From contig NC_087112.1 of assembly GCF_963855985.1 (NCBI RefSeq), positions 7,380,501 to 7,444,500 of the forward strand: a stretch of DNA of 64,000 bases. The letters run 5' to 3'. The DNA comes from Ostrinia nubilalis. Taxonomy: Eukaryota; Arthropoda; Insecta; Lepidoptera; Crambidae. A program made the translations under genes and the position numbers. Within the stretch, counting starts at the first letter, position 1, and each line of letters opens with the position of its first letter. The notes beneath the pieces are model-generated. The model saw only the letters and a list, made by a program, of their open reading frames with translations. It did no database searches and had not been told where the DNA came from. Below are positions 44,466 through 55,649 of this stretch, piece by piece.

Positions 44466-44531
44466 GAGTTTCCAATATACTATTGGATCCCAAAGCCCCC
44501 ACTTTGGGATCCAATAGTATATTGGAAACTC
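44466..44531. repeat. Perfect 30-bp-arm hairpin
   Basis: Arms 44466-44495 and 44502-44531 are exact reverse complements (beginning GAGTTTCCAATATACTATTG) around a six-base loop CCCCCA. A GC-rich stretch follows (CGCGCGCCCCCAAGAGG). Confidence 0.9.
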
Positions 44532-44595
44532 TCGCGCGCCCCCAAGAGGAGGCGCAAAGACCTTTAAAGGGGGGCGCGGGCCATCTGTGTTCGTT

Positions 44596-44720
44596 CGTTC
44601 ATTCGTTCGTTTCAGCCGAATGACGTCCACTGCTGGACAAAGGCCTCCTTCAAGGTTTTCTACAATGAACGGTCCTGCGCTGCCCGCATCCAGGCTCCTC
44701 CCGTCTCCTCCATTTGTGTA
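44596..44720 (-). pseudogene. RTE LINE C-terminal fragment
   Basis: GTTTCAGCCGAATGACGTCC, ACTGCTGGACAAAGGCCTCC and GGTCCTGCGCTGCCCGC are the inverse of the LINE end; preceded by (GTTC)n at 44590-44612 as the LINE tail. Confidence 0.75.
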
Positions 44721-46223
44721 CTTAAGTATAAAAAACCTGCGACCGTTGAGAGAATGCATTCCAGACTGCTCGATACGACCAATAAATATTCTTGACTGGA
44801 GGAGGGGGGGGCGGATTTTTTTGTATGGTCGAAAGGGGGCGCCACTCAAATAAGTTTGGGAACCAATGCAATATATAGACAGTATATCAGACTTTTTTGT
44901 TCCAAAATCGTCCCTATTGCAACTACATAAGAGACGACAATGTTAAGCTCTATGTGCTGTCGTCTGTACAATATACATTAGCTCGCGATTTTACACTTTC
45001 GAGTGTTCTAATAAGGATGTAATAAGAAATATCGATTGCTAATATTTAGGACAATTTACGATAGGAGAGTTATACAATCAATAAATAAAATATGTATGGG
45101 TAGTAACTGTTTAATTTAATTAAGTAAATAATATCCAAAAATATGATAGACTTCCAAATCCAATTTTTTACTTGAAAAATTAGTAACAAACTTACTGCAA
45201 GCGCATTATTAGGCTGTGTTGTTTACGAACATAATAAAATAGACATTATTCCTTGAAGCATAAGTATTAAAGAAACGTTTCAATTGAAATCATACGAATT
45301 TAATGTTTGTGAAAGTGTTGTGAGTCAAACTTTAAAAACACGTCTTCAGAAAAGCTTCCCAAGCCAAAAAGGCCTGAACTAATAATATCTTAAGTCTGAA
45401 AACATCGATACACACGGATCATCCCTACGTCGATATGATTTGAGATATAACTTGAAATATTCCCGAACACAGGTGTGTGACGAAATTGGAGTGTTCAAGG
45501 AAACGGCCTTATTGATGGCGCATTTCAGTCACCTCGCTTTATTAAAATTGTTAATTTAATTCGTTTTAGAAACTGTAAACGTTTTAATTATTCATTTCGC
45601 TTTTTATTGACTCTAAATTCACTTTATCTTCGCGATTATGTGATAAGTTATACGTAATTTGAAATCTAATTCAAATTAGTAGTCTGTATGTATAGCTTCA
45701 ATCTATGATTTTACCCGCGTGGGTTTCAAACTGAATTATCCAAACTTTCAGTACCATACTTACATAAGGAAGTATCACTACAGTGAAGTAAACATAAGAA
45801 ACCGCAAAATAAACCCCAATAAATGTTTTTTATAAACCAGCAAAAGTCAAGAGATAATAATTATGTTTACTAAAATGACTTTTCATACCAAGCTCTCAAA
45901 CGAAGTGACCTCTTTTCTGCGACTGGATAAAAATTTAAAATTCCAAAAAAGGCAGACTTTAGCTACAAATGTTCGCAAACAGTAATTAGAGGCAGTGCCA
46001 TCTGGGTTAAATCATGTTTTGATTGAAGTTACAACGTGAGTTTAAAATGAACAAAGTTATTATAACTGGATAATCTCCAGTACAATTTTTCGGAATTGTG
46101 TAAAGAATTTAGAAGGAAAGTGTAAAAAATAATTAATTTGTAAAAGAGAGAGGCTTGAGAGAATGTTAGAGCGCTGCTTAGCTGAAAAAGTGGCTTGTGC
46201 ACATAGTGATATTTTTAAAAGAA
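44721..46223. other. No gene seen; short G-run
   Basis: A GGAGGAGGGGGGGGCGGA tract lies at 44799-44815. The rest is AT-rich and unassigned, with only short open frames. Confidence 0.45.
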
Positions 46224-46415
46224 CTAGCTTACCGCCCGCGGCTTTGCCCGCGTAAAATTTGTTGTTTTATTCAAAAACCAGGATAAAAACTGTCCTATGT
46301 CCTTTCCCAGGACTCAAACTACACCAAATGTCATCAAAATCGGTTTCAAAAAAAAATTCAGTGGCTTAGGCGTGAAAGCGACACAGTCAGACAGACAGTT
46401 ACTTTTGCATTACTA
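46224..46415 (-). mobile_element. Helitron, reverse orientation
   Basis: Minus strand: TAATGCAAAAGTAACTGTC, CGCTTTCACGCCTAAGCC, AAAGGACATAGGACAGTTTT, ending GCAAAGCCGCGGGCGGTAAG CTAG. Confidence 0.75.
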
Positions 46416-47065
46416 GTAGGGGCTACAATTTATAATGATATTTCTTTAAAAATAATTTGAAGCTGCGGACACGCCACTTAAATACTAGTTTAATGTCGTT
46501 CTTGTTACTCTAACTTTAAGTAATTACTGCACCAACTTCGTTAAGTTCTTATCTTAAAAATTCGGCACTTAAGAATCATTGGATCCGTTTACCGTGGACC
46601 ACTTGTTGCGACCAATTACGCCAACCACTAAGCCGGGGTAGCCTGGCCTCCCCCCTAGAATGGGGGGGAGCTTGGGGAAACTGGACTTATATTTCAACCT
46701 TAACGTGCAATTTAGATGTTAAGAACTGTGGATTATTATTGATGCATTGACGTAAGGCCGCAATATCTTATTTATTTTAAGGTCTCTACTTCAAAAGTTC
46801 TAACGAACAAGGCAGATAGGAATAACTTAACCTCTCCTTCTTCTTTTTATCGTGTCGACAACAAACCTACGCAGTGTCAGCCCAAAACTTAACCTCTAGT
46901 TTACTATTGGCTCACAACAATTTGTTGTAACATTCAGGATGTGGGTACAATGAACGCAAGAGAAATAGGTAGGTACAAACGGCAGCACATCGGACTATAC
47001 AATGTGTTACAAACTCAACCCTATTAATCTATACTAATCTATACTTCTATACTATCTATATCTAT
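46416..47065. other. No gene seen
   Basis: A C/G-rich palindromic patch (CCCCCCTAGAATGGGGGG, 46651-46670) is the only feature noted. Confidence 0.45.
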
Positions 47066-47291
47066 ACTATAATATTATAAATGCGAAAGTAACTCTGTCT
47101 GTCTGTCTGTCTCTCTTTCACGCCTAAACCACTGAACCGATTTTGATGAAATTTGGCATAGAGATAGTTTGAGTCCCGGGAAAGGACATAGGATAGTTTT
47201 TATCCCGGTTTTTAAAATAGGGACGCGCGCGATAAAGTTTTTCTGTGACAGACAAAATTCCACGCGGGCGAAGCCGCGGGCTGAAAGCTAG
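47066..47291 (+). mobile_element. Full-length short Helitron
   Basis: CTATAATATTATAAATGCGA, CACGCCTAAACCACTGAACC, AAAGGACATAGGATAGTTTT, and end GGCGAAGCCGCGGGCTGAAA GCTAG. Nearly the same as 34690-34911. Confidence 0.8.
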
Positions 47292-47902
47292 TACTAGATA
47301 AGGCCCTAAGTGTTTAACTTGATGTGCTACCGTCTGTACATTGATTCTTAAATGATCCTAAAAGTAGAGTTGTTGATACTGTCATCTAGTTATGAATATG
47401 AAGCCCCTTTTTCCAGAACTCAACCACATTATCTAGTCTCCCAAAATTTCGTCCGTATTTTTTTCTGCTAGCATGAATAAAGGAAACGTCTAAAGCCGAA
47501 TACATCGACAAGATTTGCGTATTTGACCCCCAAAGCGCCGTCCACCGCAGGGGTCTACCGTCCCTGGTCAGTTCGGGGAATTAATTTGGGGCAAAATCCA
47601 TTAGCAGGGGCATTTAAGTGGGGACACACGCTTGCTGACAGCTGAGATGCCCGCTCACTCGGATAAATTATGGATTTCGACTCCAAGATAATAGAACGCC
47701 AAGTCAACCGGGATGGAAACGTATACGTCTTCCATTTTGGGCCTAAAGGAAGTAGGATTGTAACATATGGGTAGATATGTGTAAAGACTATTCCCACCGC
47801 TGCAAATCTCGTGTAGTTACGATAACTTGACCGCTAATAAAACCCAAGCAAGGAAGGCCAAGGTTAAGCTCAGTTTAAGTACGTTGCAAACTTATACTTC
47901 AA
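47292..47902. other. No gene seen
   Basis: No repeat or coding signal noted. Confidence 0.4.
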
Positions 47903-48108
47903 CTAGCGGCCGCCCGCGACTTCGTACGCGTGGATCCCGTTTTACCCCGTTAGGGGTGGAGTTTCATAAAATCCTTTGTTAGCGGATGTTTTACGTTATA
48001 CCTGCATGCCAAATTTCAGCCCGATACGTCCAGTGGTTTGGGCTGTGCATTAATAGATCACTCTGTCAGTCAGTCAGTCAGACACCTTTAAATTATACAT
48101 ATATATTT
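47903..48108 (-). mobile_element. Helitron, GCGGCCGCTAG type
   Basis: Very close to 9780-9985: CTAGCGGCCGCCCGCGACTT, GGGGTGGAGTTTCATAAAAT, CAAATTTCAGCCCGATACG, GTCAGTCAGTCAGTCAG. Confidence 0.75.
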
Positions 48109-48924
48109 AGATCATCTTATAGACCATAATTGTTATTAGACCCAATGTAGATTAAGCTTCTAACTCTACATGCCCAAACTCTACAAGTCCTAATTAAACA
48201 AACTCTACACCTTTGTCAAAAAATTTGGCACGGCAAAAACCAAGTTATAAGGGTTCAAAAAATAACGGAGCGCTTCCCGATCCCGATCTATCTATTTAAC
48301 TAAGTAACCGTCTCTCAAAGTGCAAGATAGTTCCCTTTGAAACTAACCATTATCCGATTATTTTGTAATGACTTTCCTTCCCACTCTTTGCGGACAAAAT
48401 GGAATCCCTCACTATTATCTATTCCATTGAAGTGTAATAAAAGTAGGGCGTCTTCCCTTATAAAGGTTGGCCGAGCAACCAATTATTCGCCCGCCCACGG
48501 AAGGGTTATAATCTTATTTTATACGGGAAGTGAGTAATAGTGCTAGATATGCCAAAGACGTTTATTCTTTGTTGAATGATTGTGGGTCGTTTTTCGTAGT
48601 CTTACCCACAGACATACCGCATTAATTCGGAACTAACGATTGGTAGTTGTTTCAAGTAGTAGTCTACCGTACGAATTCTAGCGTAAAAGCTCCTTTTAAA
48701 GCTAGTTTATGCTTACTGTGGATTAACTTTAGAAAGTAAATAGTAGCCATATTATTAGTAGATGAGCAACATTGAGCAGAGATGTACACAAATATTTCAT
48801 CAAAACTTCTAATCCAATGACATTTGCAATTTTGTCAGCAATAGATCGCTTCCTAGCGACATGACCCCTAAATTGTGTTACTTCAATTTTGTATATCTTT
48901 GACTAATGCAACTGCATACCATTA
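48109..48924. other. No gene seen
   Basis: A few short open frames; unassigned. Confidence 0.4.
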
Positions 48925-49420
48925 AATGAAAATGAAAAAAAAAATGAAAATACTTTTATTAAATAAACACTTTACAATTACAAGATATGTGCCGCTCTCG
49001 TATAAGGTTAACCTGTGTAACGAGAGTCAGGCTCCTCCTCAAAAAAACATAAGACTAAAATTTAGTGTTTATTTTAAATTTTATCTTTTAATTTAAAAAA
49101 TAATTTAAATAGAAAAACAAAACAAAAATGTGTGTGTGATAGTGTGAGTGTGATTTTGTGTGTAAGTGAATAAGTGTGCTAAGAGAAACTAGTTATTGTC
49201 TGGATTAACTTTTCTAAAGTGTCGTACGTTCCATCCATTTTATAATAAGTTTTTTAAACGTTACCGAAACAAGTTGTGTGATGTCTTTACTTGTTGCAAG
49301 TATTTTGTTGTACAGTCTAGGGGCCATGTGTGAAAAATGCCGTTTCATGAGTCCTGAGTGTGTTATGGGAATAGTAAACCTAGGGACTCTCCTTTTGACT
49401 AATGTTGTATAAATAGTATC
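48925..49420 (-). pseudogene. Jockey-like LINE 3' end
   Basis: Minus strand 49411 to about 49230 reads TTLVKRRVPRFTIPITHSGL, MKRHFSHMAPRLYNKILATS and FKKLIIKWMERTTL then stop, the usual tail after a jockey/CR1-type reverse transcriptase. A 3' UTR of about 300 bases follows, ending with TTTTCATTT repeats at 48925-48950. It is 5'-truncated. Confidence 0.65.
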
Positions 49421-49815
49421 TTTAAGTGCCTTTATTTAAATGATGAGTGTGGGAGTCAACGTTTTACCAAATCTATGTTCCGGTTTCTATTTCCAATACA
49501 ATTTCCAAATGGAAGTGACGGATACAGGCCCGAATTTTAATGGGACATCTGCATATTCCCGAAATACCCAGATTCTCACCCGGCTATTTTGGGACGGACA
49601 ATAGATCCGGAGAGTGAACCCGACGTGGGTCCCTCAGGACATCTATGTACGCACTAATCTAATCATATTCGTATAGACCGCGTGGGTAGACGTCAGAATA
49701 GCAATCCATTGTTGACCTAGAAAGGTGAATCACTTTTGCCTGAGATTAGGGACCTGTCGATCTGTCCTAGAAACGAAGTTACTTGACATATTGACATTAG
49801 TATAGTGTTGCAATT

Positions 49816-50192
49816 CACGAAGGCGAGTGAGCTTTAAGGTACCGTCAGGCGCAGCGTTAGCTTTGGTCTTAAAGGTAGCCTTTCGAAGCGAGTTAGTGAC
49901 GCGGCGTTGGTGGCACAAGATCAAAGCTAAAGACGCTGCGTCTGTGACGTTTAGTTCGAAAGGCTACCTTAAGCGTCACAGACGCAGCGTTTTTAGCTTT
50001 AGTGACGCGACGTTGGTGGCACAAGACCAAAGCTAAAGACACTGCGTCTGTGACGCTTAGTTCGAAAGGCTACCTTTACATGTGTGGTGGCTCGCTACTG
50101 TTCGTTTTTCAAAAGTTTTGACAGACATTACACTATCGTCATGTGCATGTACACGTACCTACACACACAAGTAAAGCTCACTCGCCTTCGTG
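49816..50192. mobile_element. Foldback element with internal direct and inverted repeats
   Basis: Perfect 21-base TIR (CACGAAGGCGAGTGAGCTTT plus A) at 49816-49836 and 50172-50192. Inside, an ~80-base block (GTTGGTGGCACAAGATCAAA, GTTCGAAAGGCTACCTT) occurs at about 49893-49972 and 50002-50081, with AAGCGTCACAGACGCAGCG between them in inverse orientation. Confidence 0.8.
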
Positions 50193-50880
50193 GGTTACAG
50201 GAACTATACTCATAGTATTATACATGCCAATTTTATATCTGTCCGTCCTTTGTGACCGTTATCTATTCATACAACTGAACTGAACTTAGACCTTGATCTT
50301 TAGAGAACCTGAGCTAGTTGTTTTTGTCGCGATAATAAAACTTGAAGGGGGTGAACGTTTGTATGAGAAATATTCTCATGTTGGCAATATGAAACTCATT
50401 GATAACCTTTAGGAGGTAAATTAGCGTTTTTGAACATATGCGTGACGAAACCCATGAACTTTCTATGAACAAAAATATTGTCAAAACACCATACGAAAAG
50501 GTAAAAAATCGTTATAAGACAAAATAATAACAACTGTCAGTCACCTTCTCTCACACTTCATCTACTCCAGTTTCAAAGAACTTTTCTTTCAAAGCAAAGC
50601 TAAAGTAATCGCAATTCAAAGTTGTCTCAAAACAAGATTCAAAGTTGTCGTTGAACTTTAAACCAACAGGAGTTGGACAGATGATTTATTTTGCTTTAAT
50701 GAAAACAACTCGGCGAAGGCAGGAATTTAATGAAAACTAGCGCGAATGCACAGTTTGTCACTGAAGAGGTATCGTTGGCGTACATTTAAATTAAACTTTA
50801 AAGCTTTGCTATCGTTTTCAGTTAATATCATTGAATTGATATTAGTTCGTAGTACATTATAACTCAATGGCCAAATGGCA
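50193..50880. other. No gene seen
   Basis: AT-rich, unassigned. Confidence 0.4.
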
Positions 50881-51038
50881 AATGACGTCCACTGCTGGAC
50901 ATAGGCCTCCCCCAAGGTTTTCCATAATGAACGGTCCTGGTCCTGCGCTGCCCGCATCCAGACTCTTCCCGCGACCTTTACCAGATCGTCGGTCCACCTA
51001 GTAGGAGGCCTGCCCACGCTACGTCTTCCAGCCCATTT
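50881..51038 (-). pseudogene. RTE LINE ORF2 C-terminal fragment
   Basis: Minus strand reads GRPPTRWTDDLVKVAGRVWM, RAAQ-DQ-DRSLWKTLGEAY and VQQWTSF, with a six-base duplication (GGTCCT twice near 50932) adding two residues. Stop lost. Confidence 0.8.
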
Positions 51039-51097
51039 TCATTTGTATATATGCGAAACTCTAAAGAAACTAGTATTTTCGTAAATTGAAGACTTCT

Positions 51098-51172
51098 ATT
51101 TCACTGCTGGACAAAGGCCATCCCCAAGGGTTTCCACAACTACCGGTCTTACGCGTCTTTCCATTCTATACA
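51098..51172 (-). pseudogene. RTE LINE scrap
   Basis: CACTGCTGGACAAAGGCCAT, CCCCAAGGGTTTCCACAAC and ACCGGTCTTAC match the LINE end; homology stops where the hairpin repeat begins. Confidence 0.6.
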
Positions 51173-51362
51173 TAGCCAGAACGCAAGGGTGTGAAACTAA
51201 TCGAGTATAGTTTGGATATGACTTTTTTTACTAAGCTCCTCCAAACTATACACGACCAGTACGCATACGCTGCGTACTGCTCGCGTATACTTTGTAGTGA
51301 CTTAGGTCAATTATCTTCCTCCAAAATATACATCGCCAGTACGCATACGGACTAAATCATGT
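51173..51362. mobile_element. Hairpin repeat, copy 1
   Basis: GAAACTAATCGAGTATAGTT, TGACTTTTTTTACTAAGCTC and CTCCAAACTATACACGACCA recur at 52468-52535. GTATAGTTTGGA/TCCAAACTATAC arms fold back. A second, variant hairpin half (CCTCCAAAATATACATCGCC) follows. Confidence 0.65.
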
Positions 51363-51452
51363 ATGTATTGTAATAAGTGCGTGATTACAATTTATACGCG
51401 AGTAGTTGCATGCTAGTCATTTTGACTTATTGACCTCTCTTTCTATTACATA

Positions 51453-51656
51453 CTAGCTTTCCGCCCGCGGCTTCGCTCGCGTGGAATTTTGTCTATTACA
51501 GAAAAACAATATCGCGCGCGTATTTGCTCACCGTTTAGACCTACCCTGGACTACGACAAACATTTTAAAACCAAAATCAGCTCAATCGGCCCAGCCGTTC
51601 TCGAGTTTTAATCAGACTAACGAACATCAATTCATTTTTATTTATATAGATAGATT
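51453..51656 (-). mobile_element. Helitron, reverse twin of 54359-54576
   Basis: Minus strand: AATGAATTGATGTTCGTTAG, CTGGGCCGATTGAGCTGATT, TCCAGGGTAGGTCTAAACGG, ending GAGCGAAGCCGCGGGCGGAA AGCTAG. Confidence 0.8.
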
Positions 51657-51911
51657 AATTCACAGCTGCGTGTCTACTTTAAACATTGAATCATCTTTCG
51701 ACACGTGTCATTGTTTTGATAAAGAATTTTTTGGTGTTTCTTATTCTGCCATAGAAAAGATATTTGTTTTGGGGCTGATATTAAATTTCACCAATTGTAG
51801 GTATGGAAATATGTCAAAATGATTTTGTTTATTTTATTTATTTTTATTTTATTTGTTTAACAATGTTTCAACAGCATTAAATTGTACATAAATGTTCTTG
51901 AGATAAAAGTT

Positions 51912-52163
51912 AATAAATAAAATAAATAAATATCCTTAGACATTTTACACTGCGCTTCTAGTCCCAAACTAAGCAAAGCTTGTACTATGGGTACTAGACA
52001 ACGGATATAAACATAATTAAATACTTTTTTTTGTAAATACATACTTATTATACATAGAAAACACCCAGTCCAATACAAACAAATATGTTCATGCACACAA
52101 ATGTTTGTACTGTGCGGGAATCGAACCCGCTACCACTTCGAACCACTACACCAAACGGCCGAC
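51912..52163 (-). mobile_element. tRNA-derived SINE, internally shortened
   Basis: Minus strand begins GTCGGCCGTTTGGTGTAGTG GTTCGAAGTGGTAGC, so the anticodon-arm region is deleted. The B box GGTTCGATTCC and the body (AACATATTTGTTTGTATTGG, CCCATAGTACAAGCTTTGC) match 54904-55182. Confidence 0.8.
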
Positions 52164-52465
52164 AATACAAACCTAGCATTTAAAGTCTCGCATAATATTG
52201 TATTTAATGCGCGTTGAACTTTCTTCTCTCACTCTCTCTCATATTAATTAAATTGTTATTTAATTTGAAATCTACCTAATCAATTTAATTTCAAAAACCA
52301 CTTACAATAGTTTTAAAAATCTAGATTTATTATAGATTCAGTAAAATAATAATATTTTATGTAATAATATCAAATAAATGTAATTTTAAATATAGTTCCA
52401 TATTTTACTGAATTTTACTAAATCAATATCAACTAAACACACTCTAGTCAAGTGTAAGTGGTGTA
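52164..52465. other. No gene seen
   Basis: Very AT-rich, unassigned. Confidence 0.4.
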
Positions 52466-52640
52466 GTAGAAACTAATCGAGTATAGTTTGGAGATGACTT
52501 TTTTTACTAAGCTCCTCCAAACTATACACGATCAGTACGCAAAATTCGTGTATAGTTTGGAGTCACAGATTTACAAACAGGCACTCCGAAATATACACGA
52601 GCAGTTTCCTATGGGTGCGTTCTGGCCATGTATAGAACGG
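52466..52640. mobile_element. Hairpin repeat, copy 2
   Basis: Same core as copy 1, with GTGTATAGTTTGGAGTCACA and CACTCCGAAATATACACGAG further on. The end GTTCTGGCCATGTATAGAAC GGAAAGACGC is the inverse of the left end of copy 1. Confidence 0.65.
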
Positions 52641-52730
52641 AAAGACGCCGGTCTTACCGCAGCCTTCACCAGATCATCGGTCCATATAGTGGGATTTTGC
52701 CCACACTACGTCTTTTGGCTCGTGAAGACT
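52641..52730 (-). pseudogene. RTE LINE scrap
   Basis: CCGGTCTTACCGCAGCCTTC, ACCAGATCATCGGTCCATAT and CCCACACTACGTCTT are the inverse of the LINE ORF2 end. Confidence 0.6.
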
Positions 52731-53204
52731 TATTGTGATTACTATAGGTACTTTTCGCCCGTAATAATATAATTTAGTTTTGAGAAGATGAGCCTTAAAA
52801 AAAGCATCATTTAAAATCTAGAACTAATTTATAAAATACGATTGTAAATAAATGCCTGCCATTAAAAATAAGACTCATAACAAACCTGTAGCAGCCATTA
52901 TTATTTTCAAGCCAATTTACTTTTAAGAAATTCAAGAAAATTATTAAAATGTCACTGCTAGCTCGAAATAAATTGCACTGCAATTCCACTGTACCTCACT
53001 GTTAATACCTTAATGCTTTGGAAATATTTCATTAAGAGGTAAGCTCCTAAGAACTGTGTAAATAAGTCAAATACTTCTTATAATATATATTCTTATATTA
53101 TAGCTGTCCCTGGAAATTATTTAATAAAGTCGTTTAATTTAACACGCTAAGAAACCTCCGCTTAAACATTTTATAATATCTTTTAAGAAGTGTTATAAAG
53201 AGAT
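52731..53204. other. No gene seen
   Basis: AT-rich, unassigned. Confidence 0.4.
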
Positions 53205-53460
53205 TTTAGGGTTCCGTACATGGGGGAAAACGGGACCCATTACTAAAACTTTGCTGTATGTCTGTCATCAGGCTGTATTTTAATGAAAACTGATCTCTAT
53301 CAGTCAACTGTCTCTCTAGACAGTTTTATTCGTAGATGATGTAGGCATTTCTGTTGTCGCTATAACAACAAATACTTAAAACACAATAAAATTATATATA
53401 TAAAGGGAGCTCCCATACAACAAACGTGATTTCTCGAAAACCTTAATTTCAGGAACAATC
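53205..53460. mobile_element. GGGTTCCGTA-type dispersed repeat
   Basis: TTTTAGGGTTCCGTACATGG, TCTGTTGTCGCTATAACAAC, CTCCCATACAACAAACGTG. Inverse orientation relative to 35175-35535. Confidence 0.6.
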
Positions 53461-54112
53461 TATTTACACCTACAAGTATTCGAAGACTATGTTTTATTTT
53501 TGCTCTTAATCTTGGAGATTATTTTGCATTATTTTATCTGTGCTTACTTTCCCACAGAGTTGAAAAAAATACGAATTAATTTTCAGTATTAAGCTTTTTG
53601 CTTGAGTTTCATTAATTTTCCGTGGTAAGCTTTATGTTATTTTCCTTAATAGAGGAAACGGATTCGTAATTACTCTCAGCCTTAAAAGAAAAAGAAAACC
53701 TGTAATTATTTTATTCCTTACTAAAAGGTGACTCGACAAGGTAATCGAACTTTCTTGTCAGATGCTTACAAAGCTTTTAAAAAGCGTCTTTGACTGAAAT
53801 ACCTTAAAAGGATTTCAATTTAATCAAAATTGAAGATCGACAGATTTATTTAATTTAGTGTCTTCATTAATTAATTGACAGCTGATTCGTTAAACTTGGC
53901 ACAAAGACTCATGGCAGGCGGTGTAATAATAAAACAGTGCATAAACGTTTTCTCTCGCACTCACTCACACTGGTTATGGGTGACGTCACACATAGCGTTG
54001 TTTATAATACGTAAAATATTGGCGAGTGTGCATCTCTGTTTCAAAAATTACTTATGACCCCGCCTGACACGAGTTTTAGCGTCGAGAATAGTGATTGTTT
54101 GAATACGCCCGA
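53461..54112. other. No gene seen
   Basis: AT-rich, unassigned. Confidence 0.4.
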
Positions 54113-54148
54113 GGTCGCGGGTTCGATCCCCACACAGTACAACATTTG
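54113..54148 (+). mobile_element. SINE fragment with B box
   Basis: GTCGCGGGTTCGATCCCCAC, ACAGTACAACATTTG matches the tRNA 3' part of the SINE at 54904. Too short for a tRNA gene. Confidence 0.6.
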
Positions 54149-54214
54149 ATAATTATATAGATTCTATCTAGCGTTTAGCTTAACCATACTTTACTTACGG
54201 TATAAGTAATATCA

Positions 54215-54352
54215 TCATCATCATCATCATTTCAGCCATAGGACATAGGGTCCACTGCTGAACATAGGCCTCCCCCAATGACTTCTATTTCGCCCGGTTG
54301 GTAGCGTTGGGCATCCAGTGCCTTCCCACTACATTTATGAGGTCGTCGATTC
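54215..54352 (-). pseudogene. RTE LINE 3' end with (ATG)n tail
   Basis: (ATC)n at 54212-54229, then TTTCAGCCATAGGACATAGG, CCTCCCCCAATGACTTC, CGCCCGGTTGGTAGCG. A small internal insert (ATAGGG) disrupts the frame. Confidence 0.7.
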
Positions 54353-54358
54353 ACCATA

Positions 54359-54576
54359 ATCTATATCTATCTATATAAATAAAAATGAATTGATGTTCGT
54401 TAGTCTGATTAAAACTCGAGAACGGCTGGGCCGATTGAGCTGATTTTGGTTTTAAAATGTTTGTCGTAGTCCAGGGTAGGTCTAAACTGTCTAAACGGTG
54501 AGCAAATACGCGCGCGATATTGTTTTTTTGTGACAGACAAAATTCCACGCGGGCGAAGCCGCGGGCGGAAAGCTAG
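54359..54576 (+). mobile_element. Helitron, forward twin of 51453-51656
   Basis: TCTATATAAATAAAAATGAA, CTCGAGAACGGCTGGGCCGA, TTTGTGACAGACAAAATTCC, ending GCGAAGCCGCGGGCGGAAAG CTAG. Confidence 0.8.
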
Positions 54577-54621
54577 TAAGTAATAACAATTTATGTCACG
54601 ACTATTTTTTATCTGTTAATG

Positions 54622-54722
54622 AGAGCGACAGCGGGCAGCGCAGGACCGTTCATTGTGGAAAACCTTGGGGGAGGCCTTTGTCCAGCAGTGGACGTCATTT
54701 GGCTGAAACGAACGAACGAACG
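54622..54722 (+). pseudogene. RTE LINE C-terminal fragment
   Basis: Reads RAAQDRSLWKTLGEAFVQQW TSFG with TGA, then (AACG)n tail at 54706-54722. One base is altered near 54630. Confidence 0.75.
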
Positions 54723-54903
54723 AGAGCGAAATACTTTTAGGGACACCTACGCAAATATTTGTTATTTTTTCCTGCGTGGGAAGACAACGCCATACAAATT
54801 ATAATTTGATTCTGTTACCAGCACTTTAATATACATAGGTCCAGCATATAAATAAACCCAAACAAAAATAACACAGAAAGATATAAAAGATTACGACTGA
54901 GAC

Positions 54904-55182
54904 TGTCGGCCGTTTGGTGTAGTGGTTCGAAACGGACTACTATTCCGGAGGTTGCGGGTTCGATTCCCGCACAGTACAAACATTTGTTTGCATGAACATA
55001 TTTGTTTGTATTGGACTGGGTCTTTTATATGTATAATATGTATGTATTTACAAAAAAAAAGTATTTAAGTATGTTTATATCCGTTGTCTAGTACCCATAG
55101 TACAAGCTTTGCTTAGTTTGGGACTAGAAGCGCAGTGTAAAATGTCCAAGGATATTTATTTATTTATTATTTATTATTATTA
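54904..55182 (+). mobile_element. tRNA-derived SINE, full-length copy
   Basis: The head GTCGGCCGTTTGGTGTAGTG resembles a tRNA, with A box TGGTGTAGTGG at 54915-54925 and B box GGTTCGATTCC at 54957-54967, so it is a Pol III-type element. The body ends TAAAATGTCCAAGGATATTT and an ATTT-rich tail. It could be mistaken for a tRNA gene, but the acceptor stem does not close and the sequence runs on as SINE. Confidence 0.85.
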
Positions 55183-55254
55183 ACCAGTGACAGGCATTTA
55201 TAGTATTAATTCAAACTTTCAAAGTAACATTTGATTGTTTGTCAATCGTACGTG

Positions 55255-55649
55255 TACAGGATGATTTTGTAATCAGTATCCTAATTTTTTAATAAGCTTT
55301 ATAGAACAATTTAGCAATACAACTTTATCCTAATTATTTTTAATCATGGTATTTTTCGCGAAAAAAATATTGAAAATCTAATTCGCGGGTGCCCATATCT
55401 TAATTTTAAAAGGTTAAGGCTTATTTTTGCGTACCATTATGTCTATTAAGCTTTGTAGTTAACTGTGTGTACGTATTTTTCAATAAACAAAGCAAATCCA
55501 CGTGTGCCAATTTTTAAACCGCGCGCAGTGGATAAAAATAATTAAATATGAAAAAAAAAAGTTTTCTTTACGTAAATCAATAAATTAAGTTACTGATTCT
55601 GACTCGTCGCTCCTAAAAATTTGGATACTGACTGCAAAGTCACCCTGTA
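55255..55649. mobile_element. MITE, TACAGG...CCCTGTA ends, copy 1
   Basis: TIRs TACAGGATGATTTTGTAATC and GACTGCAAAGTCACCCTGTA; subterminal CAGTATCC/GGATACTG. Second copy at 63511. Confidence 0.75.

Noticed and set aside
52096..52163. Possible minus-strand tRNA gene
   Set aside because: The anticodon arm is deleted; it is the head of a SINE.
54904..54976. Possible tRNA gene
   Set aside because: A and B boxes are present but the acceptor stem does not pair, and the sequence continues as a SINE with a second copy at 51912.
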